Assembly (NCBI RefSeq): GCF_001269885.1
Contig: NZ_LHVH01000014.1
Location: forward strand, 142,093 to 206,092
DNA from: Pseudomonas kilonensis
Lineage (GTDB): Bacteria; Pseudomonadota; Gammaproteobacteria; Pseudomonadales; Pseudomonadaceae
Length of the DNA: 64,000 nt
Direction: 5' to 3'
Shown here: positions 36,756-43,861 of the stretch, one piece after another
Layout: each line of letters begins with the position of its first letter
Numbering within the stretch: position 1 is the first letter of the stretch
Notes under the pieces: generated by a model
Told to the model about the DNA's origin: nothing
The model's database searches: none
The model's input: only the letters and a program-made list of their open reading frames with translations
Program-made: the position numbers and the translations under genes

Positions 36756-37088
36756 ATGATTGGAATCGATCGAAACACCGGCGCCACGGTCGACGACTGG
36801 CTGCAGTTCGTGCAGCGCGCCACCCGTGCATTGACCACGCCGTTGGGCACTCGCCAGAAGCGCCCGTTGTATGGCTGCGCACTCACGCAGTTGCTGGGGC
36901 AGAACCTCGGTGACGACCTGCTGATCCTCGCCCAGAGCCACGCGGCCCAAGCGTTCTACAACCCGGACAACGGCATCGATGATTTCGAGCCGCAGGTCAT
37001 TGTCGCCAGCCGACAGGGGGCCGGATTGCTGCTGCGTTTCGCCGGCACCTGGAAAAACCGCAAACAGACTTTCGAGGTGGTGACATGA
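36756..37088 (+). CDS. Baseplate wedge protein W (gp25-like)
   Basis: 110 residues. The gp25/GPW family forms part of the baseplate wedge and nucleates sheath assembly. The typical N-terminal region (IGIDRNTGATVDDWLQFV, TPLGTRQKRPLYG) is present. It overlaps the J gene by 4 bases (ATGA). Confidence 0.9.
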   Translation: MIGIDRNTGATVDDWLQFVQRATRALTTPLGTRQKRPLYGCALTQLLGQNLGDDLLILAQSHAAQAFYNPDNGIDDFEPQVIVASRQGAGLLLRFAGTWKNRKQTFEVVT

Positions 37089-38080
37089 GCATGCTGATAC
37101 CCGGCCAGAACCAACTGGCCGAACCGGCCATCGTCACCGTCGAAGCGTTCGAGGATCTGCTCGCCGAATTCAAGACCTTCGTGGTCGAGTACGTCGGCGC
37201 ACGCTCTCCAGCCAGCGCGGCGAAGCTGGTGGACAGCCTCGAAAACGAAAGCGAACTGCTGACCTTGGCCCTCGAGGCATTTTGTGTCCGCCTGCAAACC
37301 CACGAACGCAAATACAACGCCCGCATCAAGCAGATGTTGGCGTGGTGGGCCACGGGCACCAACCTCGACGCTCGCCTCGCTGACATGGGCCTTGAGCGTC
37401 AGTTGCTCGACCCGGGCGACCCGGCAGCGTTCCCGCCCATCCCTCCGGTCTACGAGAGCGATGACGATGCGCGGTTGCGTTATTACCTGGCACCCCACGC
37501 CCCGGCAGCCGGCTCGCGCATGCAGTATCGGCGGGAGATTTTTACTTTGGGTGAACGGCCAGCGGTGAAGGTGGAAAACGCCTCGGCGGGTGTGGTGACG
37601 GTTACCTACACCTTCGACCCGGATGGTCATGCGGCGCAGGTCAAGGATGGTAATGGGCGTCGCACCGCACCGGGCGAAGTCACGGTCACGGTGCTGTCCC
37701 GTGACGGCGACGGCACGCCGACCGAGGCGCTGCTCGACGGTGTTCGCCAGCATTTCGCCCGGCCGGATGTACGACCGGAAACGGACCTGGTCATCGTCCA
37801 GGCCGCGCAGATCAAACCCTACAAAATCCGCGTCGTGGCGAAGATCAATGCCGGCCCGGATTCGGGCTTGACCCAGGTTGCCGCCGAACAGCAGTTGCAG
37901 GCGTATGCCGAGGCGTGTCATCGCCTGGAAGGGCGGGTGGACCCCAGCTGGATCGACTACACGCTGCACAGCGCGGGCGCGGTTCAGCTGCAGATTCTCG
38001 AGCCGCTCGCACCGATTGTGGCGACGGCTTTTCAAGCCCCGTACTGCACGGGCATCGAGGTCGAGGTGGATACGTTATGA
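37085..38080 (+). CDS. Baseplate protein J
   Basis: 331 residues, the length of P2 J-type wedge proteins. The Mu gp47/P2 J family signature lies in the middle (RYYLAPHAPAAGSRMQYRREI) and is followed by alpha/beta domains. J and W together form the baseplate wedge. It overlaps its neighbours on both sides by 4 bases. Confidence 0.9.
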   Translation: MSMLIPGQNQLAEPAIVTVEAFEDLLAEFKTFVVEYVGARSPASAAKLVDSLENESELLTLALEAFCVRLQTHERKYNARIKQMLAWWATGTNLDARLADMGLERQLLDPGDPAAFPPIPPVYESDDDARLRYYLAPHAPAAGSRMQYRREIFTLGERPAVKVENASAGVVTVTYTFDPDGHAAQVKDGNGRRTAPGEVTVTVLSRDGDGTPTEALLDGVRQHFARPDVRPETDLVIVQAAQIKPYKIRVVAKINAGPDSGLTQVAAEQQLQAYAEACHRLEGRVDPSWIDYTLHSAGAVQLQILEPLAPIVATAFQAPYCTGIEVEVDTL

Positions 38081-38712
38081 GTGACGACACACCTCGCCCG
38101 AGCCTGCTGCCGGTCAACAGTTCACCGCTGGAACGGGCGCTGGATCTCGGTTTCGCCCGGTTGCTCGAACGCATCGATCCGCCGTTTCCCGAGCTGATGA
38201 ACCCGACCACCACACCCTTGGCGTTCCTGCCGTATCTCGCGGCGGATCGTGGGGTCAACGAGTGGAGCTCCGCGGCGCCTGAGACGGAAAAGCGCCTGAC
38301 CGTTGAACTCGCCTGGCCAACCGCCCGGCAGGCCGGGACGCGAAAGGCGCTGGAAAACGCGGCCAAGGGTTTGCAACTGATGCCTGAAGTGCGCGCATGG
38401 TATGAGCAAACACCCCCTGGCCCGCCCTACAGTTTTTCCGTCAGGGCGTTTACCGAGCAGCCCTACAGCGAAGAAATCGACGCCCGTCTCGACCGTCGCC
38501 TGGCGGATGCCAAAAGCGAGCGCGACACCTTGAAGGTGTCTGTCGGCTTGAGTGCATTCGGCCGTCACGTCATCGGCGCCGCCACGCTGTGCGGCGAACT
38601 GACCACGGTTTATCCGATCGTCATCGAAGGGCTGCAAGCCTCGGATCAGGTCTTCATGGCCGCCGGGCTCTACACCGTCGAAACCTCCACTATTTATCCA
38701 CAGGGGTCCTAA
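38077..38712 (+). CDS. Tail protein I (baseplate)
   Basis: 211 residues. P2 I-type protein: the N-terminus LLPVNSSPLERALDLGFARL and the central LPYLAADRGVNEW segment are characteristic. It connects the baseplate wedge to the tail fibre. It overlaps J by 4 bases and ends directly before the fibre gene. Confidence 0.9.
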   Translation: MSDDTPRPSLLPVNSSPLERALDLGFARLLERIDPPFPELMNPTTTPLAFLPYLAADRGVNEWSSAAPETEKRLTVELAWPTARQAGTRKALENAAKGLQLMPEVRAWYEQTPPGPPYSFSVRAFTEQPYSEEIDARLDRRLADAKSERDTLKVSVGLSAFGRHVIGAATLCGELTTVYPIVIEGLQASDQVFMAAGLYTVETSTIYPQGS

Positions 38713-40605
38713 ATGGCCGACTACTACACACTGCTCACCGATGCGGGGATCGCCTACGAAACCGCCTGCAAGGCAGCGGGCACACCGATCAAGCTGTCGC
38801 AGATTTCCGTCGGTGACGGCGGCGGCACGGAATACAACCCGGCCGCAACCGCGACGGCACTCAAGCGCGAGGTTTGGCGCGGACCGCTCAATGCGCTGTT
38901 CCAGGATGAGAACAACCCGAGCTGGCTGCTGGCCGAGGTCACCATCCCGTCCGACGTCGGCGGCTGGTATGTGCGTGAGGCCGGGATCTGGACCGATACC
39001 GGGATCCTGTACGCGATTGTCAAATATCCGGAATCGTTCAAACCGGTGTTGGCGACGTCCGGTTCGGGCAAAGAGTTCTACATCCGGTCGATTTTCGAGA
39101 CCAGCAATGCTGAGCTGGTGACGCTGCTGATTGACGACACGGTGGTCAAGGCGACGCGGGCCTGGGTGACCGGCTACGTGGCTGACGAACTCGCCAAGCT
39201 CGACAGCAAGCAGTCGGTGCGAGTGGCGACGACGGCTAACATCGTCTTGAGTGGCGCGCAGGCGATCGATGGTGTTGCGGTGATCGCCGGGAATCGGGTC
39301 CTGGTCAAATCCCAGACCTTGGCGAAAGACAACGGTATTTACGTGGCCGCGAACGACGCTTGGGTCCGGGCAAAGGATGCCGATGCGAGTGCCGAAGTGA
39401 GTTCGGGATTGATTGTCTCGGTGGAGGAGGGCGCTACGCTTGCCAACACGATCTGGCAGTTGATTACCGATGGTGCGATTGTGCTGGGCACTACGGCGTT
39501 GGCGTTTCAGAACATCACGCAAGGGTTTGCGCCGCTCAATTCGCCGGTGCTGGTTAATCCGACGGCAAATACGCCACCGATTTTCGATAGCAGCAAGTTG
39601 CTAGCCACTACCGAGTTTGTAGAGCGCGCGAAAGGGAACTATCGAGGATTCCTTAATGCAACATCCAATACGACGCTGGTAGCTTCTACGGCGTTCGGTT
39701 CTATGGTGTCCTGCCTTGGGACGTTTAACATCACTCTACCTGCTGCCAACAGCGGAGGTGCAGGCGGAACGGTAAGCCTTCGAAACCGGGGTGCAGGTGT
39801 CGTAACCATTCTTTGCCCAGGTTCAGACAACATTAAGTCGGGTAGTCTCACTAAGACTACGATGGTTATGCCCGCGGGTTCCACGCTGGATCTTACTACG
39901 GACGGCGCCAGCGGGTGGTGGGCATCAGGCTCTGCCCAAATTGTGGACTCGACAGCCATCAACTCCTTAATGGGCAATTATTCGGGCATAAAGATCATTA
40001 CTGAGTCGACTGCGCTGACGGTAAACGATACTGGATGTCTAATTATCGGATCTGCTGGGTTGGCGGGTTTAGATGTCACGTTGCCAAAGTTGTCAACGAC
40101 AACACCAGGTCAGACAATCATTATTTCCGCAGGCGCAGGAAGTTTCAATCTGCGAGCCTTTGCGGACGATCTGATATCTATCGGACTATCTGTTCTTTCC
40201 ACTGTCCCTATTGATGTCTTCGAAAGCATCATATTGGTTTCCCAACCTGGTGGATGGAGGGCGATTTCAGGCACCGTCATTACTAAATACTCGGGAATGT
40301 TTTCCACTAGTATCGGCTCTAGCGGCAGCCAAGACTATCCGAGCGGGCTAATTCGCCAATGGGGAACCTTCAACGCGGCCTCTGCGATTGCTGGCGGTGC
40401 TTATACAACGCTAACGATCACACTGCCTAAAGCGTTTCCAAACGGGCTTCTTTCCGGGTCGGGGACAGTCCATAACCAAGGCTTGGCGAATGCTCAACCC
40501 CGGCCTAACGGCACTTCAAAGAGCGCTATTGCGATCTGTGTGAATAACAACTCTACCGTGTCACTCAGCAATACCGTTGGAAGCTGGGAATATTGGGGAT
40601 ATTGA
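38713..40605 (+). CDS. Tail fibre protein (receptor binding)
   Basis: 630 residues. The N-terminal baseplate-attachment region (about 1-150, MADYYTLLTDAGIAYE) matches the phage tail-collar fibre family. A beta-rich module follows (about 165-275). Two similar approximately 110-residue modules start with NYRGF (about 305) and NYSGI (about 420). The C-terminal receptor-binding domain (about 530-630) ends in WGY, like gp53-type fibre tips. From about 39.6 kb onward the DNA becomes visibly poorer in GC and the codon use changes, so the distal part was probably acquired by recombination. The fibre decides which strains the tailocin kills. Confidence 0.92.
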   Translation: MADYYTLLTDAGIAYETACKAAGTPIKLSQISVGDGGGTEYNPAATATALKREVWRGPLNALFQDENNPSWLLAEVTIPSDVGGWYVREAGIWTDTGILYAIVKYPESFKPVLATSGSGKEFYIRSIFETSNAELVTLLIDDTVVKATRAWVTGYVADELAKLDSKQSVRVATTANIVLSGAQAIDGVAVIAGNRVLVKSQTLAKDNGIYVAANDAWVRAKDADASAEVSSGLIVSVEEGATLANTIWQLITDGAIVLGTTALAFQNITQGFAPLNSPVLVNPTANTPPIFDSSKLLATTEFVERAKGNYRGFLNATSNTTLVASTAFGSMVSCLGTFNITLPAANSGGAGGTVSLRNRGAGVVTILCPGSDNIKSGSLTKTTMVMPAGSTLDLTTDGASGWWASGSAQIVDSTAINSLMGNYSGIKIITESTALTVNDTGCLIIGSAGLAGLDVTLPKLSTTTPGQTIIISAGAGSFNLRAFADDLISIGLSVLSTVPIDVFESIILVSQPGGWRAISGTVITKYSGMFSTSIGSSGSQDYPSGLIRQWGTFNAASAIAGGAYTTLTITLPKAFPNGLLSGSGTVHNQGLANAQPRPNGTSKSAIAICVNNNSTVSLSNTVGSWEYWGY

Positions 40606-40607
40606 TC

Positions 40608-41036
40608 ATGACTGTATTTTTTTGCGCCGAAACAGGCGGCTTTTATCCCGGAGAACCTTATGGCGATGCGGTCGGGAAGGAGTGTGTAGAACTTTCTCAG
40701 GAGACCTATCAAGCCTTGAGAGATGAGATTGATCAAGGCAAAGAAATAAGGGTCGTCAATGGTTGGCCCGAGGCCTTTGACCGGGTGATACCGCCAGATC
40801 AATTGATCGCCTTCGAGCGTAACTGGCGCGATTCTGAAATTCGGAGCACTGAGTGGTTGGTCGTACGTCACCGTGAAGAACAGGAGTTAGGAATGGCTCC
40901 TACGTTGAATGCGGAGCAATTTCCCGAGTTGCTCTCCTACCGCCAGGCGCTTCGGGACTGGCCGCAAGCATCTGACTTTCCTTCGTTGGAATCACGACCG
41001 ATTGCGCCTCTCTGGCTCGCCGAGCAATCCAAATAA
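40608..41036 (+). CDS. Tail fibre assembly chaperone
   Basis: 142 residues. The start at 40608 lies 3 bases after the fibre stop. The N-terminus (FFCAETGGFYPGE) and the C-terminal helix-plus-proline region (YRQALRDWPQASDFP) match phage tail fibre assembly proteins, which fold and trimerise the cognate fibre. Its base composition resembles the distal fibre, so fibre tip and chaperone probably travel together. Confidence 0.88.
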   Translation: MTVFFCAETGGFYPGEPYGDAVGKECVELSQETYQALRDEIDQGKEIRVVNGWPEAFDRVIPPDQLIAFERNWRDSEIRSTEWLVVRHREEQELGMAPTLNAEQFPELLSYRQALRDWPQASDFPSLESRPIAPLWLAEQSK

Positions 41037-41061
41037 ACGCCCCGCCCCGACGGGGCGTTTT
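41035..41061 (+). terminator. Terminator after the fibre module
   Basis: AAACGCCCCG / CGGGGCGTTT stem with a 6-base loop followed by T and TCTT; it overlaps the chaperone stop codon. Confidence 0.85.
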
Positions 41062-41082
41062 CTTACCTGCCAAACACCCAAC

Positions 41083-41106
41083 AGCCCCTTTCTCAAGGGG
41101 CTTTTT
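41083..41106 (+). terminator. Second hairpin before the sheath module
   Basis: AGCCCCTT / AAGGGGCT stem with loop TCTC followed by TTTT, 20 bases before the next start codon. Confidence 0.8.
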
Positions 41107-41125
41107 CATATCTGGAGAAACACAA

Positions 41126-41335
41126 ATGGCACTGCGCCAAACCTACACCGTGCTCCTCCCATTCCCCACTGGGGGTGGTCACTGGTCGAGCGTCGGCCAG
41201 GAACTCGATCTGCTCGACGTCGAGGCCAACGCCTTGCGCAGCGCCGGTCGCCTGGCGCTGAAAAAAACCGAAGTCGTCGAACCGGCTTCTGCATCCAACC
41301 CGGCCAAAAAGGCCGCCACCAAGAAGGCTGAATAA
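41126..41335 (+). CDS. DUF2635-family small tail protein
   Basis: 69 residues, positively charged at the C-terminus (KKAATKKAE). It sits directly before the sheath gene, the usual position of DUF2635 proteins in Mu-like and related contractile tails; the function is not established. GGAG lies about 9 bases before the start. Confidence 0.75.
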   Translation: MALRQTYTVLLPFPTGGGHWSSVGQELDLLDVEANALRSAGRLALKKTEVVEPASASNPAKKAATKKAE

Positions 41336-41337
41336 CC

Positions 41338-42504
41338 ATGGCTGAGGTTTTGAACTTCGAGCACAACGGCATTACCGTCAATGCCACTGAATCTCCCGAG
41401 GCCATGGGTGGCCTGGGTGACAACGTCATCGGTCTGGTCGGCACTGCGCCGAATGCCAACGCGCTGATTCCGAAAAACACCCCATTCCGCATCAACAGCT
41501 TCACCACCCAGGCCCAGTTGGACCCGACCGGTGCCGAGGCGGGTACGCTGTTCCAGGCGGTCTACCAGATCCTCAAAGTGGTCAAGGTGCCGGTCTACGT
41601 CGTCATCGTCGAAGAGGGCGCGACACTGGCCGACACGCAGAACAATGTGATCGGCGGTATCGAAGCGCAGACCGGTCGCAAGTTGGGCTTGGCCGCGTTG
41701 AGTGGGGTCGCTGAAGACTTGACCATCATCGGCGCGCCGGGCTTCACCGGCACCAAGGCGGTGGCCAGCGAGTTCGCTTCGTTTGGCAAGCGCATCAAGG
41801 CCCGTGTGGTGCTCGACGGCAAGGACGCCGCGGTCGCCGACCAAGTGACCTACAGCCAGGAACTGGGCGGTGCCGACCTCGGTTTCGACCGTTGCCTGGT
41901 GGTGCACAACATGCCGGCGGTGTACTCCAAGGCCGCGAAGAAAAACGTCTTCCTGGCCCCGTCGAGCCTGGCCATCGCCGCGCTCGCCAAGGTCAAGCAA
42001 TGGGAGAGCCCGGGCAACCAGGTGACCTACGCCGAAGACGTTTCGCGCACCGTCGAATACAACATCCTCGACACCTCCACCGAAGGCGATCTGCTCAACC
42101 GCTACGGCGTCAGCTACTACGCCCGGACCATCCTCGGCGGCTTCTCGCTGCTGGGCAACCGTTCCATCACCGGCAAGTTCATCAGCTACGTCGGCCTGGA
42201 AGATGCCATCAGCCGCAAGCTGGTGAAGGCCGGCCAGAAGGCCATGGCCAAGAACCTGACCAAGTCGTTCATGGACCAGGAGGTCAAGCGCATCAACGAC
42301 TGGCTGCAAACCCTGGTGGCCGACGAAACCATCCCTGGCGGCAGCGTGTACCTGCACCCGGAATTGAACAGCGTCGAGAAGTACAAGAACGGCACCTGGT
42401 ACGTGGTCATCGACTACGGCCGCTACGCGCCGAACGAACACATGATTTATCAACTCAATGCCCGCGATGAAATCATCGAGCAGTTCCTGGAGGACGTTCT
42501 CTAA
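41338..42504 (+). CDS. Contractile tail sheath protein
   Basis: 388 residues. Sheath family features include ITGKFISYVGLEDAISRKL and the C-terminal domain with VVIDYGRYAPNEHMIYQLNARDEIIEQFLEDVL-type strands that interlock neighbouring subunits. Contraction drives the tube through the target envelope. It starts 2 bases after the DUF2635 gene and overlaps the tube gene start (TAATG). Confidence 0.93.
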   Translation: MAEVLNFEHNGITVNATESPEAMGGLGDNVIGLVGTAPNANALIPKNTPFRINSFTTQAQLDPTGAEAGTLFQAVYQILKVVKVPVYVVIVEEGATLADTQNNVIGGIEAQTGRKLGLAALSGVAEDLTIIGAPGFTGTKAVASEFASFGKRIKARVVLDGKDAAVADQVTYSQELGGADLGFDRCLVVHNMPAVYSKAAKKNVFLAPSSLAIAALAKVKQWESPGNQVTYAEDVSRTVEYNILDTSTEGDLLNRYGVSYYARTILGGFSLLGNRSITGKFISYVGLEDAISRKLVKAGQKAMAKNLTKSFMDQEVKRINDWLQTLVADETIPGGSVYLHPELNSVEKYKNGTWYVVIDYGRYAPNEHMIYQLNARDEIIEQFLEDVL

Positions 42505-43010
42505 TGTTTACCAACCGCGTAAGACAGGCCATCGCGGCCACCCTGCAAGGCCTGCCGTTGTCGGCGACCGTGGAAGAGTTCAGCCCGCCGAAAATCGAAT
42601 TCGACATGGAAGAGATGCGCGGCGGCCGTTTCATTGGCGAGGAAATGGCCAAGGGCGGCAAGGTGCTGACGGCCAAGCTGACCCTGCAAGGCCTCGGCCA
42701 GGAAGTCATGCTGGCGCTGGGCGTGAGCGTGGGCGACGACATTCTGCTGAACGTGCGTGAAGCCGGCCAGGATCAGGACGGCAACACTTGGTTTACCTAC
42801 CACACGGTGGGCGGCAAGTTGAAATCCCTCGAGGAAACCGCGCTGAAAATGGGCGAGAAACCCAAGACCAACCTGGAGCTGTCCTGCCGCACCTACAACC
42901 GCCTGGAAAACGGCGTCCCGGTGATCGACATCGACGTGCGCACCCAGAAGTTCGTACTCAACGGCGTCGACATTCTTGGCGATGCACGCCGTGCGGTGTT
43001 GTTGCCTTAA
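42504..43010 (+). CDS. Tail tube protein
   Basis: 168 residues. P2 FII-type major tail tube protein that forms the inner rigid tube. The segment MEEMRGGRFIGEEMAKGGKVL and the beta-rich remainder are typical. Its ATG shares one base with the sheath stop codon. Confidence 0.92.
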   Translation: MFTNRVRQAIAATLQGLPLSATVEEFSPPKIEFDMEEMRGGRFIGEEMAKGGKVLTAKLTLQGLGQEVMLALGVSVGDDILLNVREAGQDQDGNTWFTYHTVGGKLKSLEETALKMGEKPKTNLELSCRTYNRLENGVPVIDIDVRTQKFVLNGVDILGDARRAVLLP

Positions 43011-43036
43011 ACAAACCCGTCGGTTGGACACAGTCC

Positions 43037-43128
43037 CTGTGGGAGCGGGCTTGCTCGCGAAGAGGCCATCAAGTTCAACATCAATGTTGATCGACATACC
43101 GCTTTCGCGAGCAAGCCCGCTCCCACAG
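43037..43128. repeat. Inverted REP pair inside the tail operon
   Basis: CTGTGGGAGCGGGCTTGCTC is mirrored by GAGCAAGCCCGCTCCCACAG, between the tube gene and the tail chaperone gene. It may adjust mRNA stability so that sheath and tube are made in excess of later proteins. Confidence 0.92.
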
Positions 43129-43166
43129 GTGGCTCGCCCACCCTGATTCACCAAGGAATTGATTTC

Positions 43167-43733
43167 ATGTCCTGGATGCCTCCTACCCATGAGCTGTTGT
43201 CACCGATCACCAGTGACGACGGCTCGCAGATCGAGCAGATCACCCTCAAGCCGCTGTACTACGCCGCGCAAAAAGACGCCCTGGCCCGCGCTGGCGATGA
43301 CGAAGACGATCAGTTCTTCGAACTGGCCAAACTGGCCACCGGCCTGTCGGTCAAGGAACTCGACCAGCTCAAGCGCCCGGACTACGTCAGCATTGCCCAG
43401 TACGTGCACGAAATGTCCACGCGCCCGGCGTCGTACTTTCTGGATGACCCACAGGCCGATCCCGACCAGGTGCAACTGCTGCAACCGCTCGACGTCGCCG
43501 GCCGCAGTGTGACCGCGCTGACCCTGGAAATGCCGGTGCTGCGTGCGACCAAGGCGATGAAAAAACTGAAGACGGCCAAGGAACGCGCCGAGTTCATCAC
43601 CGCCCATTGCACCGGCCTGATGATGCCCGATCTGGACCTGTTGACCGTGCCCGACTGGACCCAGTTGCAGGTGCGCATCGACGATTTTTTAAACAAACCG
43701 GCGGACTTCTTTCGGAACGCGACATCGAAGTGA
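43167..43733 (+). CDS. Tail assembly chaperone, zero-frame product (P2 gpE-like)
   Basis: 188 residues, ending in FFRNATSK. AAGGA lies upstream of the start. It is the equivalent of lambda G / P2 E, encoded between tube and tape measure. At 43685-43694 the sequence TTTTTTAAAC offers two in-frame slippery heptamers, T TTT TTA and T TTA AAC. A -1 shift there joins codon 176 to the overlapping frame that ends at 43855, giving a fusion of about 229 residues. Confidence 0.88.
   Translation: MSWMPPTHELLSPITSDDGSQIEQITLKPLYYAAQKDALARAGDDEDDQFFELAKLATGLSVKELDQLKRPDYVSIAQYVHEMSTRPASYFLDDPQADPDQVQLLQPLDVAGRSVTALTLEMPVLRATKAMKKLKTAKERAEFITAHCTGLMMPDLDLLTVPDWTQLQVRIDDFLNKPADFFRNATSK
43685..43694 (+). 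promoter_or_regulatory. Programmed -1 ribosomal frameshift site
   Basis: TTTTTTAAAC contains overlapping TTTTTTA and TTTAAAC, both in the correct zero-frame phase. The downstream overlapping open frame is in the -1 frame. Confidence 0.85.
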
Positions 43734-43855
43734 TCCTCGATGTGGTGCCGCTCATTTACTCGGTAAGTGAGGCGGAAATCCTGGAGTGGGACGCCGGCAA
43801 GGCCTTGCGCCGCTACGACATCGCGATCACTCGCCTTGGCGTGAAACAGGAGTAG
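43694..43855 (+). CDS. Frameshift extension of the tail chaperone (E'/GT-like)
   Basis: 53 residues read only after the -1 shift, beginning QTGGLLSERDIEVILD and ending TRLGVKQE. As in lambda G-GT and P2 E-E', the long fusion is expected to bind the tape measure protein and recruit tube subunits. An ATG-initiated frame from 43607 exists but has no ribosome binding site. It ends 6 bases before the tape measure gene. Confidence 0.82.
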   Translation, partial: QTGGLLSERDIEVILDVVPLIYSVSEAEILEWDAGKALRRYDIAITRLGVKQE

Positions 43856-43861
43856 AGCGGG

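Noticed and set aside
43607..43693. Independent start for the small tail chaperone frame
   Set aside because: No ribosome binding site at ATG 43607, and the slippery site in correct phase explains the frame as a -1 extension.
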